Shown here one piece after another: positions 16,343 through 25,633 of a DNA stretch of 64,000 bases. The position numbers were made by a program, and so were the translations under genes. Position 1 is the first letter of the stretch, and the number at the start of each line of letters is the position of its first letter. The stretch is from an uncultured Bacteroidota bacterium (GTDB taxonomy: Bacteria; Bacteroidota; Bacteroidia; Bacteroidales; F082): NCBI GenBank assembly GCA_903891085.1, contig CAITDJ010000030.1, positions 62,001-126,000 on the forward strand, written 5' to 3'. The notes under the pieces were generated by a model. That model did not search any database. It was not told where the DNA came from and saw nothing but the letters and a program-made list of their open reading frames with translations.

Positions 16343-19279
16343 TTAGTTTGAATGCGATAATGCACTGTTTTTTAGTGTCTTGTAAAACATTTCATGAATA
16401 TTTGTTCGTGTGCTAAGTTTACTCAGCATTGGGTTGGTGGCATCGGGACAAATACGGTTTGAAAGAAATACAAAAACGAGTTGATTTGAAGGATCAGCCC
16501 AGGCAAAAGTACCCGTAAATCCTGAATGACCGAAGCTTTCAGGTGAAGCCGAGTTTGCCGGCATTCCCATTTCTTTCTTGTCTAAGGGTGTTTTATCAAA
16601 ACCTATACCACGGCGGTTCTTTTTTGCTGTAAAGGGTGCTGTGGTGAATTTCTTTATCGTTTCGGATTCAAAAATCCGCACGCCGTTATAGATGCCCTCA
16701 TTTAAAAGCAATTGCATAATAATAGCAACTTCTGTGGCATTAGAAAACAATCCGGCATGACCCGAAATCCCGCCCAATAGAGCTGCCCCATAATCGTGCA
16801 CATCTCCCTGAAGCAATTGATGACGAAATTCATTGTCTTGTTCTGTCGGTACAATCTGCTTTTTTGGAAACATAGTAAGAGGTCTGAAACAGGTAGATTT
16901 CAATCCGAGCGGGGTGTAAAAAATTTCCTCAACATATTTATCAAATTTCTGATTTGATAGCAATTCAACAATTTCCGGAATGTAATAGAATCCCAGATCA
17001 CTATAACGGTATTCTTTCGATTTCAATTTACTGTTGGCAATTATCTTAAAAATCTCGTTTTTGAAATTTCGTTCGATATAAAGGTTTTCAGCAACCTTGT
17101 ATGGATGATTAATATCCATATTGTTGCTGTATAGTTCAGGATTTGGCCCGAGTTCGTTGAAAGTCTGAAGATGAAATGGAATCCATCCATCAAGTCCCGA
17201 CTGATGTGTCATTAAATCGATTATTTTCAATGAACTTTTATCAGTTCCGATAAGATATGGAAAGAATTTGCCCAAGGTATCTTCAAGCTTTATTTTCTTT
17301 TGTTCATATAACTTCATGATTGCCAGGGTAGAGGCAATCATTTTTGTAAGTGAAGCCAGATCATACAAATCGGTGTTTTTTACTGAATCAATTTTGTCGT
17401 AGGTGTGAAAACCAAATGATTTCTGATAAATGATTTCTCCTTGTCTTAACGCCACCACCTGACAACCTGGATAAGCTTTTTTTTGTATTCCTTCAAGTGC
17501 AATTGAATCGATTTTTTTAATAAACAGATTATCAATAATTTGTTGTTTTGGAACAAGTTTGTCAACCTCACTTTTAACTCCGATTATACCTGTTCCTGAC
17601 GGGAAACTATCGTTAATGGCTACGGGCAAATGACCCTTTGCAGTGGAATTACCGATTAAGATATTAACAGCAGCTTTTTCGGTGAGTTGGTTTTCCTGGT
17701 ATGCAATCAGAATTGCCTTGAAGTTTTTGTTAACCGTAAAAAAATTCAATGCGTAAGGTGAAGCAAATAAGGTAAAAATCACCGGTTTGGTTTTGGTAAG
17801 TTCATTTACAAACCGAATGGCCTGATCTTCTATTCCGAATTTTTTGGATGCCAGAATATTGGTATTTTGTATGCTAACGATGACCAGATCGAAATTGGCT
17901 AGTTCTTTTTTAAGCAAGGCGATTTTATTGGCGTCGGCTTTTTTCTGCAACTGAAAATGCCTGACGGTTAAACCATTTTTGGTTAATTCGCGTTGGAAGC
18001 CTGTTATTTTGTTTTCACCGATTGCCAGGGTAGCAATGTTGAGTTTTGATTTTGGTAGCAAAGGCAAGACACTATCGGTTCGAACCATTGTGAGTGCATT
18101 TTCATAAAGCTCAGTTACCAAATTTTGATATTCGGTTTTTTGAAGATCCAACAGAAGGTTTTCTGATTTGGCAGGCTGGTATGCATGAAGACCTAATCGA
18201 TACTTATACATCAGGATTTTACGACAACTCTCTTCAATGCGTTGAGAAGATATCTGACCCGAATCGATGGAAGTTTTAATTGTTCGGATGGCTTTTGGCA
18301 CATCAGCGGGAAGGAGCAACACATCATTACCTGCCTGTAATGCTTTTAATTCAATTTGTCCAGATGGAAATGAGTTGGTTACACCTTTCATGTCAAGTGC
18401 ATCTGTAAAAATGAGACCAAAAAACCCGAAATCCTCTTTTAGCAAGCCGGTGATAATTTTTTTCGATAAGGTAGCAGGAAGATTAGATGAATCGTCCAAT
18501 GCAGGAACATTCAGATGTGCGACCATTATTCCATCAATATCTTGTTGAATTATATAATTGAACGGAAGCAATTCATTGTTTTTCAAATGCTCAATATCTC
18601 CCGAAATTGTAGGTAAAGCAGCATGTGAATCTAATTTGGTATCACCATGACCAGGGAAGTGTTTTGCAGTTGCGATAATTCCGTTTTGTTTAAGCGCTCT
18701 TGCGTAGATAGATGCTTTGGCGGCCACAGAAGCTGGATCATCGCCAAAACTGCGCATCCCAATCACCGGATTGGCTGCATTGTTGTTTACATCTACTACA
18801 GGCGCAAAATTAGAATGGATTCCCATGCGTTTGCACTGTTCGGCAATCTGACAGCCCATTGTATAAATCAGGCTGTCATTGGCAATGGCGCCCAATGTCA
18901 TTTGATAAGGATAACTTATTGTATTGCTCAAACGCATGCCCAATCCCCACTCCCCGTCAATTGTAATTAGTAATGGAGTTTTAGAGATGGATTGCCATAG
19001 GTTTGTTTTATTGAGTTGATCAACAGCATTCCCTTTAAAAAAAGTGACGCCGCCAATATTATATTTTTTGATGAATTCAGTTACTTTTATATCGTAGGGT
19101 TCGCCTGATTGGTTTGCTCTTACTACCATTAATTGGGCAATACGTTCTTCCTGACTTAGACTGTTATATACCGAATCAACCCAATGTTCTTCAGAGGTAA
19201 TGGTCTGGGTGAAACTAATTTTGAAGAACAGAAAAAGAAGAAAAGTGATCGATATAAAAAATTTGTTTGAAAGCGTCAT
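16343..19279 (-). CDS. Glycoside hydrolase 3 (NagZ-like) fused to a serine beta-lactamase-type domain
   Basis: 978 residues. After a signal peptide, residues about 30-370 form a GH3 domain with the beta-N-acetylglucosaminidase loop KHFPGHGDT (catalytic His/Asp dyad) and the nucleophile in FTDALDMKGV. A GH3 C-terminal alpha/beta domain follows (about 390-560). The last 370 residues are a penicillin-binding/beta-lactamase fold with SLTK (nucleophile Ser and Lys) and YSD and HSGFTGT in place of YxN and KTG. The fusion is a Bacteroidota hallmark and is probably exported to process peptidoglycan fragments. First gene of the minus run to 13971. Confidence 0.93.
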   Translation of the reverse strand: MTLSNKFFISITFLLFLFFKISFTQTITSEEHWVDSVYNSLSQEERIAQLMVVRANQSGEPYDIKVTEFIKKYNIGGVTFFKGNAVDQLNKTNLWQSISKTPLLITIDGEWGLGMRLSNTISYPYQMTLGAIANDSLIYTMGCQIAEQCKRMGIHSNFAPVVDVNNNAANPVIGMRSFGDDPASVAAKASIYARALKQNGIIATAKHFPGHGDTKLDSHAALPTISGDIEHLKNNELLPFNYIIQQDIDGIMVAHLNVPALDDSSNLPATLSKKIITGLLKEDFGFFGLIFTDALDMKGVTNSFPSGQIELKALQAGNDVLLLPADVPKAIRTIKTSIDSGQISSQRIEESCRKILMYKYRLGLHAYQPAKSENLLLDLQKTEYQNLVTELYENALTMVRTDSVLPLLPKSKLNIATLAIGENKITGFQRELTKNGLTVRHFQLQKKADANKIALLKKELANFDLVIVSIQNTNILASKKFGIEDQAIRFVNELTKTKPVIFTLFASPYALNFFTVNKNFKAILIAYQENQLTEKAAVNILIGNSTAKGHLPVAINDSFPSGTGIIGVKSEVDKLVPKQQIIDNLFIKKIDSIALEGIQKKAYPGCQVVALRQGEIIYQKSFGFHTYDKIDSVKNTDLYDLASLTKMIASTLAIMKLYEQKKIKLEDTLGKFFPYLIGTDKSSLKIIDLMTHQSGLDGWIPFHLQTFNELGPNPELYSNNMDINHPYKVAENLYIERNFKNEIFKIIANSKLKSKEYRYSDLGFYYIPEIVELLSNQKFDKYVEEIFYTPLGLKSTCFRPLTMFPKKQIVPTEQDNEFRHQLLQGDVHDYGAALLGGISGHAGLFSNATEVAIIMQLLLNEGIYNGVRIFESETIKKFTTAPFTAKKNRRGIGFDKTPLDKKEMGMPANSASPESFGHSGFTGTFAWADPSNQLVFVFLSNRICPDATNPMLSKLSTRTNIHEMFYKTLKNSALSHSN

Positions 19280-19302
19280 AAAGATGGATTATTCAATATG
19301 GC

Positions 19303-19310
19303 CAAAATTA
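19303..19310 (-). promoter_or_regulatory. -7 promoter element for the GH3-CDF-rhomboid run
   Basis: TAATTTTG on the minus strand, 24 bases before the GH3 start codon. Confidence 0.5.
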
Positions 19311-19366
19311 CAATTATTTCTTTTGCGGAAAAGAGTATCAGCTAAATAAAGATATAATTCAATAAA

Positions 19367-20119
19367 TCAATTATTTAGCGTGTTTTCAAGTTCTTGAAAA
19401 GTGATTGGTTTGGCAATTATCTGGTGGGTTTTGTTTAATAGAAAAAGTGTTGGTGTTCCGTACACTTTATAATTAGCGGCATTTGGACTTTCCCAATTCA
19501 TTCCATCGTAAAGATGAATCCAGTCCAATTTTTCCTGTTTGATAAATTCCTTCACTTCTTCGGCTTGTTTACCAATAATAATTGAAACAATTTCAATTCC
19601 AGGATGTTGTAATTTCATGGCTTTTAGTTTAGGTAATAATTCGATACAAAACGGACAATGAACTGACCAAAATACGATGACTGTAAATGCCGATTGAACC
19701 TGATCAAGTGAAAAATAGGTTCCGTTTAACTGATTACCTTTTATTGGAGGCGCAATGGCACCAACCTTGAGTTTTCGGTACGGTTCGACAAGTTGTTCAA
19801 TTTTCATCATGGATTCATTATTCATGCATGATGACTTGAAATAGGGGAGGTCACTCAGGTAATCCGTAACAATCGACAAGCCCATTTCCGTGAATCCTTC
19901 GAGAAAGAATTCAATTACAAAAAGATACGTCTTTTCTTCTTTCGAGGCACGTAAAAGAATCTGGTCCAAGGCTCCGATAAATGCTGTTTGCATTTCGTTA
20001 ATATCATTTTCTTGCTGTTGATGAAGTGCGACATAATCTATCATTTTTTTGGTCAGAATATTTGAGTTCAATAGCAGTGTATCGTTAAAATTTACTGAGT
20101 CAAGAAAATGTTGGATCAT
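19367..20119 (-). CDS. TlpA-type thioredoxin-like protein, C-terminal part of a split gene
   Basis: 250 residues. An alpha-helical segment is followed by an AhpC/TSA-Redoxin domain (from about residue 115) with the active-site FWSVHCPFCIEL and the cis-Pro region KVYGTPTLFLL. The first residues (MIQHFLDSVNFNDTLLLNS) match the middle of intact Bacteroidota TlpA-like proteins, not a beginning, and there is no signal peptide. This frame and the upstream frame would fuse if an A9 tract at 20126-20134 had eight bases. The ORF is therefore probably the second half of one exported oxidoreductase. Independent initiation at the ATG inside the 20-base overlap remains possible. Confidence 0.75.
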   Translation of the reverse strand: MIQHFLDSVNFNDTLLLNSNILTKKMIDYVALHQQQENDINEMQTAFIGALDQILLRASKEEKTYLFVIEFFLEGFTEMGLSIVTDYLSDLPYFKSSCMNNESMMKIEQLVEPYRKLKVGAIAPPIKGNQLNGTYFSLDQVQSAFTVIVFWSVHCPFCIELLPKLKAMKLQHPGIEIVSIIIGKQAEEVKEFIKQEKLDWIHLYDGMNWESPNAANYKVYGTPTLFLLNKTHQIIAKPITFQELENTLNN

Positions 20120-20714
20120 AAACTCTTTTTTTTTCGAAAGGATTCAGGTTCAAGGGAATTACCGGAACCATATCGGCCTTCATTAATTGGTATGCATATG
20201 TCTCTTTATGTTTTTTGCCAATGCTTTGTAAATAATTTAAATATTTGATTTGCAGTTTATTATATTCTCTCAGACTTATCTTGTAATACCTAGAGTTTTT
20301 TGGATATTGGTCGAGTACCGGGCGAATAAGGCTTTCTTTACGTTGGATTTCAGTGCTGAGTTTAAGATATTCTAACCAAATCGTATTTTCTTCCGAGTTG
20401 ATGAATTCGATCGTTTCAGTCAACTTAAAATCTTTCATTTTCAATGACACAGATTGTTGGTTATAGATAAATTTCAATGATTCTTTTTGTTTATCTGCAA
20501 TCATTATGATCCCAGTGGCGAGATTGGCAGGAAGCTCGTAAACAAATTTTCCAATATTGTCTGTTCTGACTGAGTCGATAAGAAATCGCTTTTCGCCTTT
20601 GAGCCGGTAAATATCAAAATGCTGATTTTTATTTTCAGTAATTTCAACGGAAAGTGTGTTTTGGGAAAATAGCGTATAACATTGAATGACAAAAAGAAAA
20701 ATAATAAAACGCAT
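20100..20714 (-). CDS. N-terminal part of split TlpA-like lipoprotein/exported protein (DUF4369-like)
   Basis: 205 residues from the chosen start. The ATG at 20714 gives a signal peptide (MRFIIFLFVIQCYTLFSQ); an upstream ATG at 20753 would add 13 residues. A beta-rich domain (IYRLKGEKRFLIDSVRTD to SVSLKMKDF) resembles the DUF4369 domain that precedes thioredoxin domains in Bacteroidota. A helical region follows. The frame ends just after ENPF-type sequence NPFEKK, within the A9 tract region, in a short out-of-frame tail. See the downstream entry for the fusion evidence. Confidence 0.7.
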   Translation of the reverse strand: MRFIIFLFVIQCYTLFSQNTLSVEITENKNQHFDIYRLKGEKRFLIDSVRTDNIGKFVYELPANLATGIIMIADKQKESLKFIYNQQSVSLKMKDFKLTETIEFINSEENTIWLEYLKLSTEIQRKESLIRPVLDQYPKNSRYYKISLREYNKLQIKYLNYLQSIGKKHKETYAYQLMKADMVPVIPLNLNPFEKKRVYDPTFS

Positions 20715-20786
20715 TAAAAAGATGTATGTTGAATATCCCAAAAATCTCATCATTCTGGTGGATTTACTGTTTAAGTGTTAGGTGGG

Positions 20787-20794
20787 CAAAGTTA
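20787..20794 (-). promoter_or_regulatory. -7 promoter element for the split TlpA gene
   Basis: TAACTTTG on the minus strand, about 70 bases before the chosen ATG at 20714 and 33 before the alternative ATG at 20753. Confidence 0.45.
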
Positions 20795-20944
20795 ATGAAA
20801 GCATCCTAACCATTTGAAATGTAGGACAGTTAAAAGTAAAAACAAATATTGGATTTCAATGAAAGATTTTTGTAAATTTCGGCCGGATTTGAAAATCTAA
20901 ATGGCAAAGGATTAATGCTTAAGGGTTGTTAAAAATATATATTT

Positions 20945-23900
20945 ATGATTACAAAGAATAGCTGTAAAACCATTGGTGTTTTTGTGCTTATTATTTATGG
21001 CTTTTTTATTTTTCAGCATGCCTATGCTCAACAGCGCATAAATTTTGGACCAAACACCCAATCATTGGTTGTTGATCTAACAGAGATTTCTTCAATCCCT
21101 GCAAGATCTGAGGTATTTGATTTACTTAAATCGAATAATGATATTGTGATAGAGCCTTTTGAAAATGCTTCAAAAGTGATATTAAGCAGTAATGTGCTTT
21201 CAAAAATTGCAATTCAGCAATTCTATGAATCAATTTTTCAGCGCATTACATTAAAAAATGAAACCCTTTCGAAAGTTGAACAGGCAAATTCTTTTAACGA
21301 ATTTGCTGCTAAATATGGCTACGAATCCGTTGATAAACTATTGGGTACTTTGTCAGTAACTGAGAATAATACTTGTGCAACCTCCCTTCCTTTTTGTACA
21401 GATTTGACTTATGATTTCCCCGCCGGAACATCGGGAAGTGGTGAAAGCGGTCCTGATTATGTTTGTCTTTATTCTACGCCTGCACCTGCATGGTATTATA
21501 TGAAAATTGCAATTGGTGGTACATTGACAATCGAGATGTACAGTTCTCCTGCACATGATATTGATTTCATTTTATGGGGACCTTTTGACGATCCGGTTGC
21601 TCCATGTACTGGAGGACTGACTGCGGACAAGAAAATTGATTGCAGTTTTTCTGCAGCTTCTATCGAATATTGCGATATTGCAAACGGGCAAGTTGGAAAA
21701 TACTATATTCTGCTCATTACAAACTATTCACAACTACCCTGTAATATTACATTTCACAAATCCGGCGGTGTTGGAACAACTGATTGTGGCATTGTTCCCC
21801 CTCCCATTGGCAGTAATAGCCCCGTGTGTGTTGGTGAAAATATTTTATTAACTGCCGAAACTGTTACTGGCGCCACTTATCATTGGACAGGACCGAATGG
21901 TTGGACCTCGACCTTACAAAATCCTGTAATCCAGAATGCAGATTTTTCCGATGCAGGCCAGTATTCACTGGTTATAACTGTTGGTGGTAGTACAAGTGAC
22001 CCCATCACCACCGATGTAGTTGTGAATGCGTTGCCGATACCAGCATTTTCGGCAAATGATGTATGTTTTGGTGAAGTAAGCCAATTCACCAACCAATCAA
22101 CAACAAATCCGGCTGGACAACCAATAACGGGCTATTTATGGAATTTTGGCGATAGCCAGACATCTACACTCCAGAATCCGACCCATACTTACACAAGCCC
22201 CGGGAGTTATAATGTTACATTAACCTGTTATACCGGTATCGGAAATTGTGAACAATCCGTTTCACATAATGTAATGGTGAATACTGTACCTGTGCCTGCA
22301 TTTTCTGCCGAGGATGTTTGTTTTGGTGAAGCCACCCATTTCATCAATCAATCAACGACCAATCCTCCCGGAGGTACCATTGACAGCTATTTATGGAATT
22401 TTGGTGATGGTCAAACCTCTGCGCTGCAAAGCCCTGTACATACGTATGCCAGCCCTGGAGAATACACAGTCACTTTAACCTGTTATGTTGGAACGATTAA
22501 TTGTGAACAATCCGTCACACAGAGCGTTGGTGTAAACACTGTGCCTGTGCCGGCCTTTATTGCTGAAGATGTTTGTCTGGGTCAGGTTACACATTTTACA
22601 AACCAATCGACCACCAATCCGCCCGGTCAGGTTATTACCAATTACCTGTGGAATTTTGGTGATAACCAAACCTCAACATCGCAAAATCCAACCCACACTT
22701 ATGCCAGTGCGGGTAATTATACTGTTACACTGACTTGCACAATTGGTGAAACCACTTGTCAGGAATCAATTTCACATACTGTAAAGGTTCACGCTTTTCC
22801 GGTTGCAAATGCCGGACCAGATCAATCAATTCCGAATGGTTCGAGTACCAGCCTGAATGGTAGCATGAGTGGTGGTTCGGGTAATTTGCATTTTATCTGG
22901 TCACCTGCCCAATATCTGGTAAATCCTAATGTACTCAATCCAACTACCGTCAACCTTTCTCAAACAGTGGTTTTTACACTTAGTGTTTCTGATCAGGTAT
23001 CGGATTGTGAGTCATCTGACCAGGTTATAATTACTGTTACAGGAAGTCTTTTAAGCGTTGAAGCATCAGCGAATCCTGCAACGATTTGTTATGGTGAGTC
23101 TTCACAATTAAATGCTTATCCAAGTGGAGGAACCGGTTCCTATACTTATTCATGGACTTCTGTCCCGATTGGTTTCACTTCTACGATCAGCAATCCAATG
23201 GTAACACCTACCCAAACAACGACATACACGGTTTCTGTATTTGACGGGCAAACAACAGTAAACGCTTCAACTACGGTCACTGTCAGGCCACTTCCAGTTG
23301 CTCATGCCGGAAATGATCAAACCATAAATGTTGGAACTGCCACAACGCTGCAGGGTTCTGCATCTGGTGGCGGCAGTGGTTATGGATACCTTTGGAGTCC
23401 CGCCGATTCACTCGCATACCCCGGAACAGGTCAGCACCAGCAAAATCCTTTGACACGTTTGATGCATGTTCCAACCACTTTTACCCTAATTGTAGATGAT
23501 AACAATGGCTGTATAAGCGAACCCGACCAGGTGACAGTTTTTACTGAGGGTGAATATCTTGGTGTTGTTGCTTCAACGAATAACAATGAAATTTGTTTGG
23601 GTGAATCAACAACAATTACAGCAATTGCAAGCGGAGGAAGTTCAAATTATTCCTATCATTGGACTACCGATAACTCGAGCTGGACTTCCACCTTATCCTC
23701 GCCAACTGTAAGTCCTCAAATTACAACCGTTTATACTGTGGAAGTAGATGACGGATTCATGAATGTAACTGCATCTGTTGAAATTACCGTTCATCCTGTG
23801 CCTGTGCCAGCTTTTACATCGGAGGATGTTTGTTTTGGTGAACCGACCCATTTTACCAATCAATCAACAACAAACCCACCCGGAGAATCAATAACAGGTT

Positions 23901-25609
23901 ATTTATGGGATTTCGGAGATGGTCAAACCTCAACACTCGAAACCCCAACACATACTTACGCCAATCCTGGCAATTACTTGGTTACTTTAACTTGTTATAC
24001 CGGTAATTCGAGTTGTGAACAGTCGGTTAGTCATAATGTTATTGCGGCTGAATATCCTGAAGCGAATGCCGGAGATGATCAATCAATAGCTGATGGCTGG
24101 AGTACTACACTCAGCGGCACAATGAGTGGTGGATCAGGTAACCTGCAATTTGAATGGTCACCTGCAGAATATCTGGTTAATCCGGATGTGCTTAACCCAA
24201 CAACAGTTAGCCTAACTCAAACAGTTGTTTTCATACTTGCAGTTACCGATCAGATTTCCGGTTGTTCTTCAACCGACGAGGTTATGGTTAATATTACCGG
24301 GGGCGAACTTTTTGCAAAGGCTACAGCTGATCCGGATAATATATGCAGCGGTGCAAATGCACAACTATTTACCTATACCAGTGGAGGAGCCGGTAATTAC
24401 ACCTATAGCTGGACTTCAGATCCTTCAGGTTTTACCTCTAATATCAGCAACCCTATTGTTGCACCCTTACAAAACACAACCTACACCGTTTCAGTATTTG
24501 ACGGACAGGTGACTTATGTTAGTCCTGTTACAATAAATGTGAAGCCTGTTCCCATTGCTGTTGCTGGAGAAGACAAATCTATCAATGTTGGTACATCTAC
24601 GATACTGCATGGATTAATGTATGGAGGATCTGGTGATTACACATATTTATGGAGTCCCGCTGATTCTCTCGCTAATCCTTCAACCGGACAATATGAGCAG
24701 AATCCTGAAACAAAACTGCTGTATGATGCGCTTCATCAAACAATATTCACTCTGTTAATCAATGATGATAATGGTTGTGTGAGTGAACCTGATCAGGTGG
24801 TTATTACTGTGGGCGGATCTGTTTTGGCCGTACACTCCTCATCCAATGATACCGATTTGTGTAATGGTGAATCAACTATTATTTCAGCAGCAGCAACAGG
24901 AGGTAGTTGGGTATATACCTATCATTGGACTACGGATAATTCGAATTGGTCATCAAATTTAAAAGAGCCTGAGGTGAGTCCTTCAACAACAACTGTTTAT
25001 ACTGTTGTGGCGAATGATGGTTTCGCATCGGTTAGCTCTTCGATTCAAGTCGTTGTTAACTCACTTCCGGTAGTTGAACTTAAGCCTCTTAATATCGGCT
25101 GGTATTCGACCGACACCATCAATGTTTGTGTGCGTGATTCAGTTTGGCTGGATGCGGGAGCAAATATGAATTATTTGTGGAATAATGGTGCCGATGACCG
25201 ACGAGTCAGGGCACTTACAAACGGACTTTGGGTTGATTTTCAAACCTACAGTGTAGAAGTGACTAATCCTGCTACAGGATGTCAGAGTTCGGATATTATC
25301 ACTATTTTCTTCGATTTCACAGCATGTAATCTGGGAATCGATGATAAATCGGACATGTCAGAAAGTTTTAATTTAAAGCCTAATCCAACCCATGGGGTAT
25401 TTACGATTGAAGTTGATAATATTATTGAAGATGGAACAATTGGAATTGTGGGGGTCAATGGAAGTATTGTTGAAAAAAGAGATATTTTGATGGTTGATCT
25501 AGAGCCAAAAACTCTTACTTTCGATTTAACTCCTTATCCGAACGGTGTTTATCTGATTTGGTTCTCTTCGAAAAGTTACCGGGCTATAAAGCAAATTATT
25601 AAAAACTAA
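20945..25609 (+). CDS. Giant PKD-domain surface protein with T9SS type A sorting domain
   Basis: 1554 residues. Signal peptide (to about 28); a helical pro-region; a domain with paired Cys (about 142-283) like the pre-peptidase C-terminal-type domains; an Ig-like domain (about 284-367). Then come repeated PKD and Ig-like modules to about residue 1400, including four modules with VCFGE...TNQSTTNP...YLWNFGDGQTS. A 419-residue block starting at residue 533 is repeated from residue 952. The end (about 1470-1554, NLKPNPTHGVFTIEV to a Lys-rich tail) is a type A CTD for the T9SS. It is exported and attached to the cell surface or released; the ligand is unknown. The T9SS type B gene follows 24 bases later. 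Confidence 0.93.
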   Translation: MITKNSCKTIGVFVLIIYGFFIFQHAYAQQRINFGPNTQSLVVDLTEISSIPARSEVFDLLKSNNDIVIEPFENASKVILSSNVLSKIAIQQFYESIFQRITLKNETLSKVEQANSFNEFAAKYGYESVDKLLGTLSVTENNTCATSLPFCTDLTYDFPAGTSGSGESGPDYVCLYSTPAPAWYYMKIAIGGTLTIEMYSSPAHDIDFILWGPFDDPVAPCTGGLTADKKIDCSFSAASIEYCDIANGQVGKYYILLITNYSQLPCNITFHKSGGVGTTDCGIVPPPIGSNSPVCVGENILLTAETVTGATYHWTGPNGWTSTLQNPVIQNADFSDAGQYSLVITVGGSTSDPITTDVVVNALPIPAFSANDVCFGEVSQFTNQSTTNPAGQPITGYLWNFGDSQTSTLQNPTHTYTSPGSYNVTLTCYTGIGNCEQSVSHNVMVNTVPVPAFSAEDVCFGEATHFINQSTTNPPGGTIDSYLWNFGDGQTSALQSPVHTYASPGEYTVTLTCYVGTINCEQSVTQSVGVNTVPVPAFIAEDVCLGQVTHFTNQSTTNPPGQVITNYLWNFGDNQTSTSQNPTHTYASAGNYTVTLTCTIGETTCQESISHTVKVHAFPVANAGPDQSIPNGSSTSLNGSMSGGSGNLHFIWSPAQYLVNPNVLNPTTVNLSQTVVFTLSVSDQVSDCESSDQVIITVTGSLLSVEASANPATICYGESSQLNAYPSGGTGSYTYSWTSVPIGFTSTISNPMVTPTQTTTYTVSVFDGQTTVNASTTVTVRPLPVAHAGNDQTINVGTATTLQGSASGGGSGYGYLWSPADSLAYPGTGQHQQNPLTRLMHVPTTFTLIVDDNNGCISEPDQVTVFTEGEYLGVVASTNNNEICLGESTTITAIASGGSSNYSYHWTTDNSSWTSTLSSPTVSPQITTVYTVEVDDGFMNVTASVEITVHPVPVPAFTSEDVCFGEPTHFTNQSTTNPPGESITGYLWDFGDGQTSTLETPTHTYANPGNYLVTLTCYTGNSSCEQSVSHNVIAAEYPEANAGDDQSIADGWSTTLSGTMSGGSGNLQFEWSPAEYLVNPDVLNPTTVSLTQTVVFILAVTDQISGCSSTDEVMVNITGGELFAKATADPDNICSGANAQLFTYTSGGAGNYTYSWTSDPSGFTSNISNPIVAPLQNTTYTVSVFDGQVTYVSPVTINVKPVPIAVAGEDKSINVGTSTILHGLMYGGSGDYTYLWSPADSLANPSTGQYEQNPETKLLYDALHQTIFTLLINDDNGCVSEPDQVVITVGGSVLAVHSSSNDTDLCNGESTIISAAATGGSWVYTYHWTTDNSNWSSNLKEPEVSPSTTTVYTVVANDGFASVSSSIQVVVNSLPVVELKPLNIGWYSTDTINVCVRDSVWLDAGANMNYLWNNGADDRRVRALTNGLWVDFQTYSVEVTNPATGCQSSDIITIFFDFTACNLGIDDKSDMSESFNLKPNPTHGVFTIEVDNIIEDGTIGIVGVNGSIVEKRDILMVDLEPKTLTFDLTPYPNGVYLIWFSSKSYRAIKQIIKN
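22541..25054 (+). repeat. Two-copy tandem repeat of about 1257 bases inside the PKD gene
   Basis: Copy 1 starts at 22541 (VPVPAF..EDVCLGQ) and copy 2 at 23798 (VPVPAF..EDVCFGE), giving a period of 1257 bases or 419 residues. Each copy holds the same five modules in order, marked by EDVC, ANAGPDQS/ANAGDDQS, a short SxEASANP/ATADPD module, AGNDQTINVG/AGEDKSINVG, and a WTTDNSSW/WTTDNSNW module. Copies differ at many positions, and copy 2 contains a few extra residues near its end. Confidence 0.85.
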
Positions 25610-25633
25610 ATCCTGCAAACCTTCGTTACTAGT

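Noticed and set aside
22043-25054. Repeats that could suggest a CRISPR array or a transposon array
   Set aside because: They are long, in frame, codon-periodic and encode PKD/Ig-like modules; no short identical repeats with unique spacers.
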